Assembly (NCBI GenBank): GCA_903854795.1
Contig: CAINXF010000078.1
Coordinates: forward strand, 1 to 13,939
Length of the DNA: 13,939 bases
Direction of reading: 5' to 3'
Source: Candidatus Kerfeldbacteria bacterium
GTDB lineage: Bacteria > Patescibacteriota > Patescibacteriia > SBBC01
Below are positions 8,301 to 12,715 of this stretch, one piece after another. The notes under the pieces were generated by a model, which was given only the letters and a program-made list of their open reading frames with translations, searched no databases and was not told the DNA's origin. Both the position numbers and the translations under genes were made by a program. Positions within the stretch are counted from its first letter, which is position 1. Each line of letters starts with the position of its first letter.

Positions 8301-9290
8301 CTTATTGAAATTTGACGGTGCAGTTGTTGATGGTAGCGTGTATGTAACGTGGAGCTGTGGCTGTCCCGAACCTGCGTATGGTGAGGCGATCGATCCTACG
8401 CTAGCTTCAATCTGAAAATATAAACCGAGCATTTTTGATGTTGAAATCCTCGTCTGAATATCAGATACTGCAACTGCTTCGAGGGAAAACGTATGGGGTC
8501 CAGTGTAAGACCATCCCTGATCGGCGAAGTATAATACGCCTGAGTTATTACTAAAGAGCGAACCATTGTCACAACCATCCGGATCCGTAGTATATGGATC
8601 ATCATCTATAGTTCGAAACACCGCCACATCATCTTGAAAAGGCGACGTGACGTTTACAAGAAGTTCAGCGTCGGTAATCGTCGCATTCGATGGAATGGTC
8701 GAGAGGTTAAAGGTGAGCACGCCCGCATAATCATGATCTACGCCGGGACATTGACTAGATTGGCCAATTTTAATTGTGCTTGATCCATAGGTGTTACACT
8801 CGTATGAAATTTCATCAGTTCTGCACTTCCCAGCTCCAAATATTTCACGAGTATAATTATCGGCCGTGGCGCCCCACGATGCAGTGATCATTTTTGAATC
8901 GACGGAAGCATGAACTACCGTTGGCTTTCCGGCGTGGTAAAGTACGAGACCAAAGATCGAAAGCTGTACTGCAATCGCAAGCACGGCAGAGAGTGATACA
9001 CCCACCACCACTTGATAACGTTTTAGATGTGACGAGTATGAATCGAGAAATTGCCCGTCATCTTTTCGTCGCGCAAGCTTCTCGAAGCTCTGCTGCGGCG
9101 AGTAGAGCATGAATATTGGAATTGAAGCAACAAAACTTACCGTCTCAAATATGAACCGACCAAAAGAAGCGACCGTATATAAGAGTACCTGGACGATCTT
9201 CGGGCACGATGAACACGACCTCATAACACCATCGAGGCTGTTTATCTTGCCCTGAACCCTCTTTTTTGTGCCGATAATCATCGAAAGCAT
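5373..9290 (-). CDS. Giant membrane-anchored surface protein with FN3-like repeats and C-terminal LysM
   Basis: 1305 residues from ATG 9290. The frame is open back to 9458, but a perfect promoter at 9385-9413 overlaps that extension, so the upstream Met cannot be used from it. ATG 9290 is the first start codon after the predicted transcription start and has GAGGG close by. Two hydrophobic segments (about 31-60 and 93-117) flank a basic loop, suggesting N-out, loop in the cytoplasm, large C-terminal part outside. About 130-320 looks like a DNRLRE/CBM96-type beta domain (FNLSTIPSNATITDAELLV). Two FN3-like modules and a Trp/Tyr-rich domain follow. Next are three closely related FN3-like repeats spaced about 108 residues apart (core YQYAIGT, then YYVSVRAVD, at about 655, 762, 868), more Ig-like domains, and a LysM (VKKGDSLWRIAQVYLGDGSKY) at about 1255-1303. 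LysM binds peptidoglycan; the FN3 stalk suggests attachment or host contact. Confidence 0.85.
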   Translation of the reverse strand: MLSMIIGTKKRVQGKINSLDGVMRSCSSCPKIVQVLLYTVASFGRFIFETVSFVASIPIFMLYSPQQSFEKLARRKDDGQFLDSYSSHLKRYQVVVGVSLSAVLAIAVQLSIFGLVLYHAGKPTVVHASVDSKMITASWGATADNYTREIFGAGKCRTDEISYECNTYGSSTIKIGQSSQCPGVDHDYAGVLTFNLSTIPSNATITDAELLVNVTSPFQDDVAVFRTIDDDPYTTDPDGCDNGSLFSNNSGVLYFADQGWSYTGPHTFSLEAVAVSDIQTRISTSKMLGLYFQIEASVGSIASPYAGSGQPQLHVTYTLPSTTAPSNFNKGTVTTTSIPWSWTDNDSGRATGYNVKTSTDTNVTGCTGLAGSARSCTETGLAANTRYTRHATVTDALGSASSDNISVYTAYGTPSGILTDAVSTTSITVHASGTFTNLGQGQSALMFSTNDGKNSGWITTSSWTISNLLPNSILGFTVRARNGDGVETAESPSTSVATYAPAAAVVSARSDSTWYQTGSFSFTNALNWGSIEEGGVQYYGYAWDQTPTHAFTGSESTWSTSFDGCPNDVCTVMDNTLSLTASAEGLWYLHLLSYNALGVPTGTGSTFGPYEYDHSAPTAPTHVYDGSESDLEYTASATQLVAHWTASSDVTSGIQKYQYAIGTTSGGTNVVGWTDNGNATSLTKTNLSLTNGDTYYVSVRAVDRAANIGAVATTNGVTVDTDLPPSPAPVEIRNSFSSPTKYFISETGSIEIEWSPVTDETGIHAYQYAIGTTPGGDDVVSYADDGVGTTHTESDLNLADGGQYYVSVRAVDGVGNTSVAAISNPVIVDTTPPSAPPSVNDGSGADATFVAQTSALSANWTAATDASSGIQKYQYAIGTSAGTTDLVSWTDATSTTVTVTGLTLANGATYFVSVRAIDNAGNVGTASVSNGMTVNIALPQIVNHEAGLDATPRATAGTVYDVDFTKSSTGPDLSHAEYAVYAGAAKTGTLLKDWTSLFSTSTSSYTTDWSVDFAALQEGTNHVSVRVTALDGLVNELDDAFTIVKNTSVQSVAVSGIIDARVIAGETVATFFWTTTAPSTSRVSCGDDLTEASSAMTTSHRVQIDGLTAGATYGCTLLSGDSSQQLNFITNTPSSTKNRAIGPTILEPTLQSGTTPKFIVSGVAKGHQTIRAYVDGKVVKTVTTKGSSIETTQFTIAVSLAALKMGTHVLYLQSTDENGRTSIVRQRVTFVVNSDGAVTAISKTTGTALTYTVKKGDSLWRIAQVYLGDGSKYTYIIKANQLTSPSLQLNPSYLRQGMVLVLPKG
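6664..6691. repeat. 28-bp exact direct repeat, copy 1 (within FN3 repeats)
   Basis: These 28 bp are identical to 7312-7339, and the match continues leftwards with one mismatch over about 8 more bases. Both encode the SGIQKYQYA core of FN3-like repeats two modules apart. The intervening module (near 6980-7005) has diverged. This shows fairly recent internal duplication or gene conversion within the surface-protein gene. Confidence 0.9.
7312..7339. repeat. 28-bp exact direct repeat, copy 2 (within FN3 repeats)
   Basis: Identical to 6664-6691. Recombination between the two copies would delete exactly two repeat modules (648 bp, in frame), so repeat number may vary between strains. Confidence 0.9.
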
Positions 9291-9307
9291 GTACCCTCGA
9301 TATCTAT

Positions 9308-9374
9308 GGCGACCTTTTATTTTTAGTATTGAATTGTATTTTGGCCGCCATTTTAGATATATTTTTTCTAAAAT
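9308..9374 (-). promoter_or_regulatory. Structured 5' leader of the surface-protein mRNA
   Basis: The leader runs about 88 nt from the predicted start (about 9378) to ATG 9290. Two hairpins can be drawn on the minus strand. One is ATTTTAGA/TCTAAAAT, a perfect 8-bp stem with a 9-nt loop (9350-9374), at the very 5' end. The other is GGCGGCC/GGTCGCC, 7 bp with one G-U (9343-9349 with 9308-9314) and an A-rich 28-nt loop. The Shine-Dalgarno GAGGG lies just after the second stem. They may affect mRNA stability or translation; no known riboswitch class is recognised. Confidence 0.45.
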
Positions 9375-9384
9375 GACTATCATT

Positions 9385-9413
9385 ATTATAGCGCAAATTG
9401 AATTATTTGTCAA
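9385..9413 (-). promoter_or_regulatory. Perfect consensus sigma-70 promoter of the surface-protein gene
   Basis: On the minus strand: TTGACA (9413-9408), exactly 17 bp, TATAAT (9390-9385), so 12 of 12 consensus bases with optimal spacing. It predicts very strong constitutive transcription of the 3.9-kb surface-protein gene and fixes the likely start codon at 9290. Confidence 0.85.
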
Positions 9414-9430
9414 TAATTGATTATTCGTAC

Positions 9431-9459
9431 TTGAATATTTGACCGATATTATGTACAAT
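9431..9459 (+). promoter_or_regulatory. Divergent promoter of the small membrane protein
   Basis: -35 TTGAAT (9431-9436), 17-bp spacer, -10 TACAAT (9454-9459). The start is expected near 9466, 5 nt before the ATG at 9471; no Shine-Dalgarno is visible, so the transcript would be nearly leaderless. Its -35 is only 17 bp from the -35 of the opposite perfect promoter, so the two may interfere or share a regulator. Confidence 0.6.
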
Positions 9460-9470
9460 CGACATTACCT

Positions 9471-9752
9471 ATGAGCAAGAACAAACGAAAAGGACTATTC
9501 GGCGCCCCTCAGAATAATCCTCTAAGAAATGAGGAAAACCGGCCTCAGCAATTTTCGAACCATGCAGAGCCATCTGATCAATTCGATTCTGAGCAGTACC
9601 ATAAACTAGTCCGCTCTGAATTGATGAATGTGCTTCTTATAGTCGTTGTCATTGGAATTGCATTTTCATTAATCTGGTACACGAATACGAAAACGAATTG
9701 GATTGATGGTTTTTCTACAGGTCTTTTACATCATCTAGTGCGTGGATATTGA
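9471..9752 (+). CDS. Small single-pass membrane protein of unknown function
   Basis: 93 residues. A polar N-terminus (about 1-48, rich in Asn, Gln, Lys) is followed by one clear transmembrane segment, LMNVLLIVVVIGIAFSLIWY (51-70), and a 23-residue tail. The basic N-terminus (SKNKRKG) suggests N-in, C-out. No family is recognised. It is transcribed divergently from the surface-protein gene from a shared 100-bp AT-rich promoter region and may belong to the same envelope function, but only position suggests this. A T8 run at 9787-9794 after the gene has at most a very weak stem before it. Confidence 0.65.
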   Translation: MSKNKRKGLFGAPQNNPLRNEENRPQQFSNHAEPSDQFDSEQYHKLVRSELMNVLLIVVVIGIAFSLIWYTNTKTNWIDGFSTGLLHHLVRGY

Positions 9753-9817
9753 TTTTACGACACAAGAAATTTGCTAACCTAAAGCATTTTTTTTGTAAAA
9801 AGTGAACTTTAATAAGA

Positions 9818-9841
9818 TAAATGTTCCACGTGGAACATTTA
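9818..9841. promoter_or_regulatory. parS: parS-like ParB-binding site (24-bp perfect palindrome)
   Basis: A perfect 24-bp palindrome whose central 16 bp, TGTTCCACGTGGAACA (9822-9837), fits the bacterial chromosomal parS consensus TGTTNCACGTGAAACA: one half is the standard TGTTCCAC and the other is its exact complement. ParB binds parS, spreads and loads SMC for chromosome segregation; such sites usually cluster near the replication origin. It lies 10 bp upstream of the tRNA-Arg gene, in non-coding DNA, about 360 bp from the point where gene orientation switches. No parA or parB gene is in this window. Confidence 0.75.
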
Positions 9842-9850
9842 CTTCATCAA

Positions 9851-9925
9851 GCCCCCATAGTTCAACGGATAGAACAATCCCGTCCTAAGGGATGGATCTG
9901 GGTTCGATTCCTGGTGGGGGCACCA
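9851..9925 (+). tRNA. tRNA-Arg(CCU)
   Basis: 75 nt with encoded CCA. Acceptor GCCCCCA/TGGGGGC (7 bp perfect), D stem GTTC/GAAC, anticodon stem ATCCC/GGGAT with loop GTCCTAA (anticodon CCT at 9884-9886, reads AGG), 4-nt variable region, T stem CTGGG/CCTGG with two wobbles, T loop TTCGATT. First of the tRNA cluster; 11 nt before tRNA-Ala(CGC). Confidence 0.95.
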
Positions 9926-9936
9926 GTTAACTTCAT

Positions 9937-10012
9937 GGGCCGTTAGCTCAGTTGGTAGAGCGCTGCATTCGCATTGCAGAGGTCGGCGGTTCGACTCCGC
10001 CACGGTCCACCA
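9937..10012 (+). tRNA. tRNA-Ala(CGC)
   Basis: 76 nt with encoded CCA. Acceptor GGGCCGT/ACGGTCC with the G3:U70 alanine identity pair, D stem GCTC/GAGC, anticodon stem CTGCA/TGCAG with loop TTCGCAT (anticodon CGC at 9970-9972, reads GCG), T stem GGCGG/CCGCC. Its 5' flank and first 16 bases closely match the 5' part of the tRNA-like element at 10066, suggesting they are paralogues. Confidence 0.96.
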
Positions 10013-10014
10013 AA

Positions 10015-10051
10015 TGCTCCACTGCCGTAAATATTTAATGGTAGGGGAGCA
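10015..10051 (+). other. Hairpin in the spacer between tRNA-Ala(CGC) and the nested tRNA element
   Basis: TGCTCC-A-CTGCC pairs with GGTAG-G-GGAGCA: 6 bp, an A/G mismatch, 5 bp with one G-U, and a 13-nt AT-rich loop. It fills most of the 53-nt spacer and has no T run, so it looks like a processing or structural element of the tRNA precursor rather than a terminator. Confidence 0.45.
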
Positions 10052-10065
10052 GCTACGAGAGTCAT

Positions 10066-10233
10066 GGGCCCTTAGCTCAAAATATTGAAAGAGTCCCGCA
10101 CCATTCCTGGGGGCCTGTAGCTCAGCTGGTAGAGCGCTTCCATGGCATGGAAGAGGTAAGGGGTTCGAGTCCCCTCAGGTCCACCAGGAATGGTGCGGGA
10201 AGGTGACCGGTTCGAGTCCGGTAGGGTCCACCA
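10066..10233 (+). ncRNA. Outer tRNA-like RNA with a complete tRNA-Ala nested in its anticodon position
   Basis: 5' part: acceptor GGGCCCT (10066-10072), TA, D-arm GCTC and GAG around a 12-nt loop without the usual GG, then the arm TCCCGCACCATTCCTGG (10094-10110). Next is the whole tRNA-Ala(GGC). 3' part: the exact complement CCAGGAATGGTGCGGGA (10184-10200), variable AGGTG, T arm ACCGG-TTCGAGT-CCGGT (10206-10222), acceptor AGGGTCC, A73 and CCA. So acceptor, T arm and CCA are intact, but an uninterrupted 17-bp helix replaces the anticodon arm. The acceptor has G3:U70, and compared with tRNA-Ala(CGC) pair 6-67 is changed on both sides (G-C to C-G), so pairing was kept. AlaRS does not read the anticodon, so the outer RNA could be alanylated although it cannot decode. 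The inner tRNA's CCA is part of the helix (paired with TGG 10108-10110). Structure seen directly; function unknown. Confidence 0.8.
10111..10186 (+). tRNA. tRNA-Ala(GGC), nested inside a tRNA-like element
   Basis: 76 nt, fully canonical: acceptor GGGCCTG/CAGGTCC with G3:U70, D stem GCTC/GAGC with loop AGCTGGTA, anticodon stem CTTCC/GGAAG with loop ATGGCAT (anticodon GGC at 10144-10146, reads GCC and GCT), T stem AGGGG/CCCCT, A73, encoded CCA. Its 5' leader (TGG) and its own CCA are complementary and belong to the 17-bp outer helix, so the acceptor stem would stack directly on that helix with A73 bulged. Maturation by RNase P therefore starts from an unusual substrate. Confidence 0.96.
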
Positions 10234-10919
10234 GAGTATATAACGTGTGATCCAGCGCATTCGGGCAGGTCCTTGCATCCCTGCAGGAAGTCGATAGGAC
10301 AATACTAGTTCCATTTGAGTATTTTCGAATCTCATTGGCGGGGATATAAATAATAGCCTCAAATTTGAGTTTCTCTTCAATCAACTAGAACGCGAAACAT
10401 TTCGGAATCGAAATCCTTTTCACACGCTTGCTATATCAAAGTGTGTGTTCGATAAGACCCGTATGTGGCTGCTAACTATGCTTCTTGGGGGTATTTGGGA
10501 TTGGGCTTCTGTTTCTGAATCATTCTTGTCGACGATTAGCTATTGATACTCAATATAATTGCTCTTCTTGGTTGTCATATATTACTTGTGTCCAAGTTTG
10601 TCGGCGGTGATGTGGCTATGCGAGGCAAATGTATATTGATCATTTCAAATACATTTGCCATTTCAATTAGTCTACGGACTTTTGTTTGCAGGGTGGCGTG
10701 CAATTCGATTTGCCACGAGGCGAAAACGCGGACTCTAGAGCAAGCGAGGCAACTCAATGCCCGCCGCAATCTAGTGATAGTTCTTATGGCGAGTGACGCG
10801 GTATATCAACTATTCTTATTCATAGCGTTGTCTTAGCGCGGGTTGCATAAAGCCAATTTTGTCGGCTAAACTGCTGACACCATTGGACTCAGCTACTGCT
10901 CGCATTACATGATGCGGTC
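10234..10919. other. Gene-poor region downstream of the tRNA cluster
   Basis: About 690 bp with no convincing gene. A TTG-started frame of 97 codons (10543-10836, plus) has two hydrophobic stretches, but it lacks a Shine-Dalgarno, has five Cys, and uses codons rare elsewhere in the window (ATA, AGG, CGG, CTA), so I do not call it. Short dyads are present: CTCAAATTTGAG (10358-10369), ATTTCG/CGAAAT (10399-10414) and the strong hairpin at 10624-10659. A structured RNA or decayed gene is possible. Confidence 0.4.
10624..10659. repeat. Strong 15-bp hairpin in the gene-poor region
   Basis: GGCAAATGTAT (10624-10634) pairs perfectly with ATACATTTGCC (10649-10659). After one bulged A the stem continues with TTGA/TCAA, closing on a 5-nt loop TCATT: 15 bp in 36 nt. 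No T run follows, so it is not an ordinary terminator. It could be part of a small RNA or a protein-binding or recombination site. Confidence 0.55.
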
Positions 10920-10962
10920 TTGCTTAATTCTCTTGTGTATAGTATTATATTACTAGTAATAT
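10920..10962 (+). promoter_or_regulatory. Promoter and 16-bp palindromic operator of the XRE regulator
   Basis: -35 TTGCTT (10920-10925), 17-bp spacer, -10 TATTAT (10943-10948). A perfect 16-bp palindrome ATATTACTAGTAATAT (10947-10962) covers the end of the -10, the predicted start point (about 10955) and the first two bases of the ATG at 10961. A dimeric repressor bound there would block transcription, so autoregulation by the adjacent HTH protein is likely. The transcript would have a leader of about 6 nt and no Shine-Dalgarno. Confidence 0.6.
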
Positions 10963-11152
10963 GATTTCAGACAGAATTAAGCAACACCGAAAAAATCGCG
11001 CTCTTACGCAGGAGCAACTTTCTGTTCGTGCAAAGGTTACCTATGCGACGCTCATCAAGCTTGAATCAGGCGCAAACACGAATCCTACGCTAAAAACGAT
11101 ACAGAAACTTTCGAGAGCACTTAATATTCCCATCACAAAACTAATCTCCTGA
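10961..11152 (+). CDS. XRE/Cro-type helix-turn-helix transcriptional regulator
   Basis: 63 residues, essentially one HTH_3 domain: RIKQHRKNRALTQEQLSVRAKV, then TYATLIKLESGANTNPTLKTIQKLSRAL, with the recognition helix at about 26-35. Single-domain proteins of this kind bind DNA as dimers. The start ATG at 10961 overlaps the 16-bp palindrome that is the natural candidate for its own operator. The stop codon is 1 bp before the ATG of the EamA transporter, so the two are cotranscribed and probably translationally coupled; it may control transporter expression. Confidence 0.88.
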   Translation: MISDRIKQHRKNRALTQEQLSVRAKVTYATLIKLESGANTNPTLKTIQKLSRALNIPITKLIS

Positions 11153-11153
11153 T

Positions 11154-12059
11154 ATGGCCTGGTATCTTTACGCACTGTTCGCAGCATTCGGTATCACTAT
11201 CGTCGGGTTGCTGCAAAAAAAGACACTGCAACAGCAACACTCGCTAGAGTACGTCACATTTCTAAACATAGCGAAATTACTGGTGTTGTTGCTGTTGTTC
11301 TCACAGGTGTTGCATTTACGACTTACCAGCACGCAGTTCGTCTTTGTGGGGATTTCCGGATTCATCGGCGCGAGCAGTTTACTATTCACCGCGCGGGCGA
11401 TGCGTGCGATGGAACTTTCGAGCGTCCTACCGATCCTCGCGCTCGACCCAGCAATCGTGGCCGTGCTTGCATACTTCCTGCTCGGTGAAGGGCTTTCTTG
11501 GTACAAGGTCTGCGGACTCTTGCTTACACTGATTGGAACGTTCATTCTCGAGTTCCACCGTGCCGAGCATAGCCACCTGTCCGAACTATTCCGCACACCG
11601 AAACACCTGCTCGCACCGTTCAAGGAGATCGGTAAAGGACCCGGTGGCCGTTCGCTTCTCATCGCCGTATTGGCACTCGCGTTCGGCGGCATTCTCGATC
11701 GGTTCCTGCTCGTCAGGATCGAGGTACCGACATACCTGTTCTACAACTACCTGTTCGGAACGATACTTTATCTTGTACTGCTCGCGGGGGCGAGACAGAA
11801 GATCGGCATGCCGACGTTCGGCAAAAGATCGTTCATCGGACTCGTCCTGCTCACCGCCGCGATCAACGTACTTGCAAACGCATCGCAGGCAAAAGCGACT
11901 AGCATCGCCGCGGTCGGACTCGTTATTGCGGTAAAGCGCATCTCGGTGCTCTTCGATGTCATACTTGGAGGAAAGCTTTTCCACGAACGTCATCTGCTAC
12001 AAAAAACTATCGCATCTATTATTATCCTTACCGGCATCTATCTCATCGTACTTCCGTAA
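11154..12059 (+). CDS. EamA-family (drug/metabolite transporter superfamily) permease
   Basis: 301 residues with about ten hydrophobic helices in two EamA halves (about 3-135 and 165-300) joined by a polar linker with His and Lys (HRAEHSHLSELFRTPKHLL). The first half ends with the typical YFLLGEGLSWYKVCGLLLTL and the second with LFHERHLLQKTIASIIILTG, where the Glu-containing motif follows helix 8 or 9. Such permeases exchange or export small metabolites; the substrate cannot be told. It begins 1 bp after the HTH stop codon with no Shine-Dalgarno of its own, which suggests re-initiation. Confidence 0.88.
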   Translation: MAWYLYALFAAFGITIVGLLQKKTLQQQHSLEYVTFLNIAKLLVLLLLFSQVLHLRLTSTQFVFVGISGFIGASSLLFTARAMRAMELSSVLPILALDPAIVAVLAYFLLGEGLSWYKVCGLLLTLIGTFILEFHRAEHSHLSELFRTPKHLLAPFKEIGKGPGGRSLLIAVLALAFGGILDRFLLVRIEVPTYLFYNYLFGTILYLVLLAGARQKIGMPTFGKRSFIGLVLLTAAINVLANASQAKATSIAAVGLVIAVKRISVLFDVILGGKLFHERHLLQKTIASIIILTGIYLIVLP

Positions 12060-12070
12060 AAAGGGCTGCG

Positions 12071-12079
12071 TGGTATACT
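12071..12079 (+). promoter_or_regulatory. Extended -10 promoter of the anchored SH3-like protein gene
   Basis: TGG-TATACT (extended -10, TATACT at 12074-12079), with no recognisable -35 box. The start is expected near 12086, 8 nt before the ATG at 12094. The same 11-mer TGGTATACTAC recurs upstream of tgt at 12701. Confidence 0.6.
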
Positions 12080-12093
12080 ACAGAAAGTAACCT

Positions 12094-12555
12094 ATGGACG
12101 ATCTCACCCCAAAACCATCGATACCGTCACTCTCATTCCCTCTACAGAAGCGGAGGAATGTCGCGTTTATCATCGTACTGGTGCTCTTTTGCGCGATCGG
12201 CATACTTGCGCTCTTCAATGGACGCTCATCAAAGACAAACTCGAATACGAACACAACGGGCCCATACAACGAGGGTGATACGGTCGTCATCAACTTCGGC
12301 GCGGACAAGTTCGACGCCACGGGAGCCGCAATACTCGCAATCGACATCGATTCCTTAAACGCCTTCACCGCCGCCAGTCAAAACGGGAGCGCCGTCCTCG
12401 ATACACTCATGTCGCGCGGAAAAATTTTCACCACACCGAACGGAACGAAGGCACGCGTGGTGGACTCAAGACTTTCAGCGACCCAAGTTCGGATCATCGA
12501 AGGCGACGCCCAAGGCAAGAGCGGTTGGATCAACAACGTTTTCCTGTATAAATAG
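12094..12555 (+). CDS. Membrane-anchored protein with SH3-like C-terminus, unknown function
   Basis: 153 residues: cytoplasmic Pro-rich N-terminus (about 1-22), one transmembrane segment VAFIIVLVLFCAIGILALF (23-41), an Asn/Thr/Ser-rich linker (44-57), then an extracytoplasmic domain. That domain contains a segment NGTKARVVDSRLSATQVRII and ends with GKSGWINNVFLYK, resembling the GWV ending of bacterial SH3 domains that often bind cell-wall peptides. No family can be named with confidence. It is monocistronic, with its own extended -10 promoter and a hairpin directly after the stop codon. Confidence 0.7.
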   Translation: MDDLTPKPSIPSLSFPLQKRRNVAFIIVLVLFCAIGILALFNGRSSKTNSNTNTTGPYNEGDTVVINFGADKFDATGAAILAIDIDSLNAFTAASQNGSAVLDTLMSRGKIFTTPNGTKARVVDSRLSATQVRIIEGDAQGKSGWINNVFLYK

Positions 12556-12559
12556 TTCG

Positions 12560-12586
12560 GGTGGGAAACCAACGGTTTCCCCCACC
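12560..12586 (+). terminator. Hairpin directly after the SH3-like protein gene
   Basis: GGTGGGAAACC pairs with GGTTT-CC-CCCACC around an AAC loop: 11 bp with a 2-nt C bulge, starting 5 bp after the stop codon. The position fits a terminator, but the following bases are C-rich with no T run, so it may act as an mRNA 3' end stabiliser rather than an intrinsic terminator. Confidence 0.5.
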
Positions 12587-12639
12587 GATGCTCCCCCTTC
12601 CCTTTATTGAGTTGCTCCTTGTGGCTCGGCTAGGGACCC

Positions 12640-12658
12640 GACCCCGCTAAGCGGGGTC
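12640..12658. terminator. Second hairpin in the gap before tgt
   Basis: GACCCCGC-TAA-GCGGGGTC, a perfect 8-bp GC-rich stem with a 3-nt loop. No T run on either side. Together with the hairpin at 12560 it separates the upstream gene from the tgt promoter. Confidence 0.5.
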
Positions 12659-12700
12659 ACCCTGATCCTCGTCACAGCGTCGCAACAGTTTTTTTAATTC

Positions 12701-12709
12701 TGGTATACT
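12701..12709 (+). promoter_or_regulatory. Extended -10 promoter of tgt
   Basis: TGG-TATACT (TATACT at 12704-12709), preceded by a T7 stretch and without a clear -35. Position +1 would fall at about 12716, which is the A of the tgt ATG, so the mRNA is predicted to be leaderless; no Shine-Dalgarno is present. It is the same 11-mer as upstream of the gene at 12094. Confidence 0.65.
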
Positions 12710-12715
12710 ACCTGC

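Noticed and set aside
9291..9458. N-terminal extension of the surface protein to ATG 9458
   Set aside because: A perfect consensus promoter lies inside this extension and its predicted transcript begins near 9378, so the upstream ATG would not be transcribed.
9401..9460. Replication origin with DnaA boxes
   Set aside because: Only isolated one-mismatch matches to TTATNCACA; they overlap promoter elements and do not form a cluster.
10066..10233. Reading the outer RNA as a tmRNA or as a tRNA with a group I intron
   Set aside because: There is no tag-encoding frame or pseudoknots, and a D-stem is present; the insert is exactly a canonical 76-nt tRNA, with no group I core.
10072..10384. Minus-strand open frames of about 100 and 69 codons across the tRNA region
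   Set aside because: They are antisense translations of tRNA genes (typical strings such as GTRTPYLF and LPDSNR come from tRNA T arms), not proteins.
10543..10836. 97-codon plus-strand frame with TTG start
   Set aside because: No Shine-Dalgarno, unusual codons and a strong hairpin inside it; kept only as a possibility in the region note.
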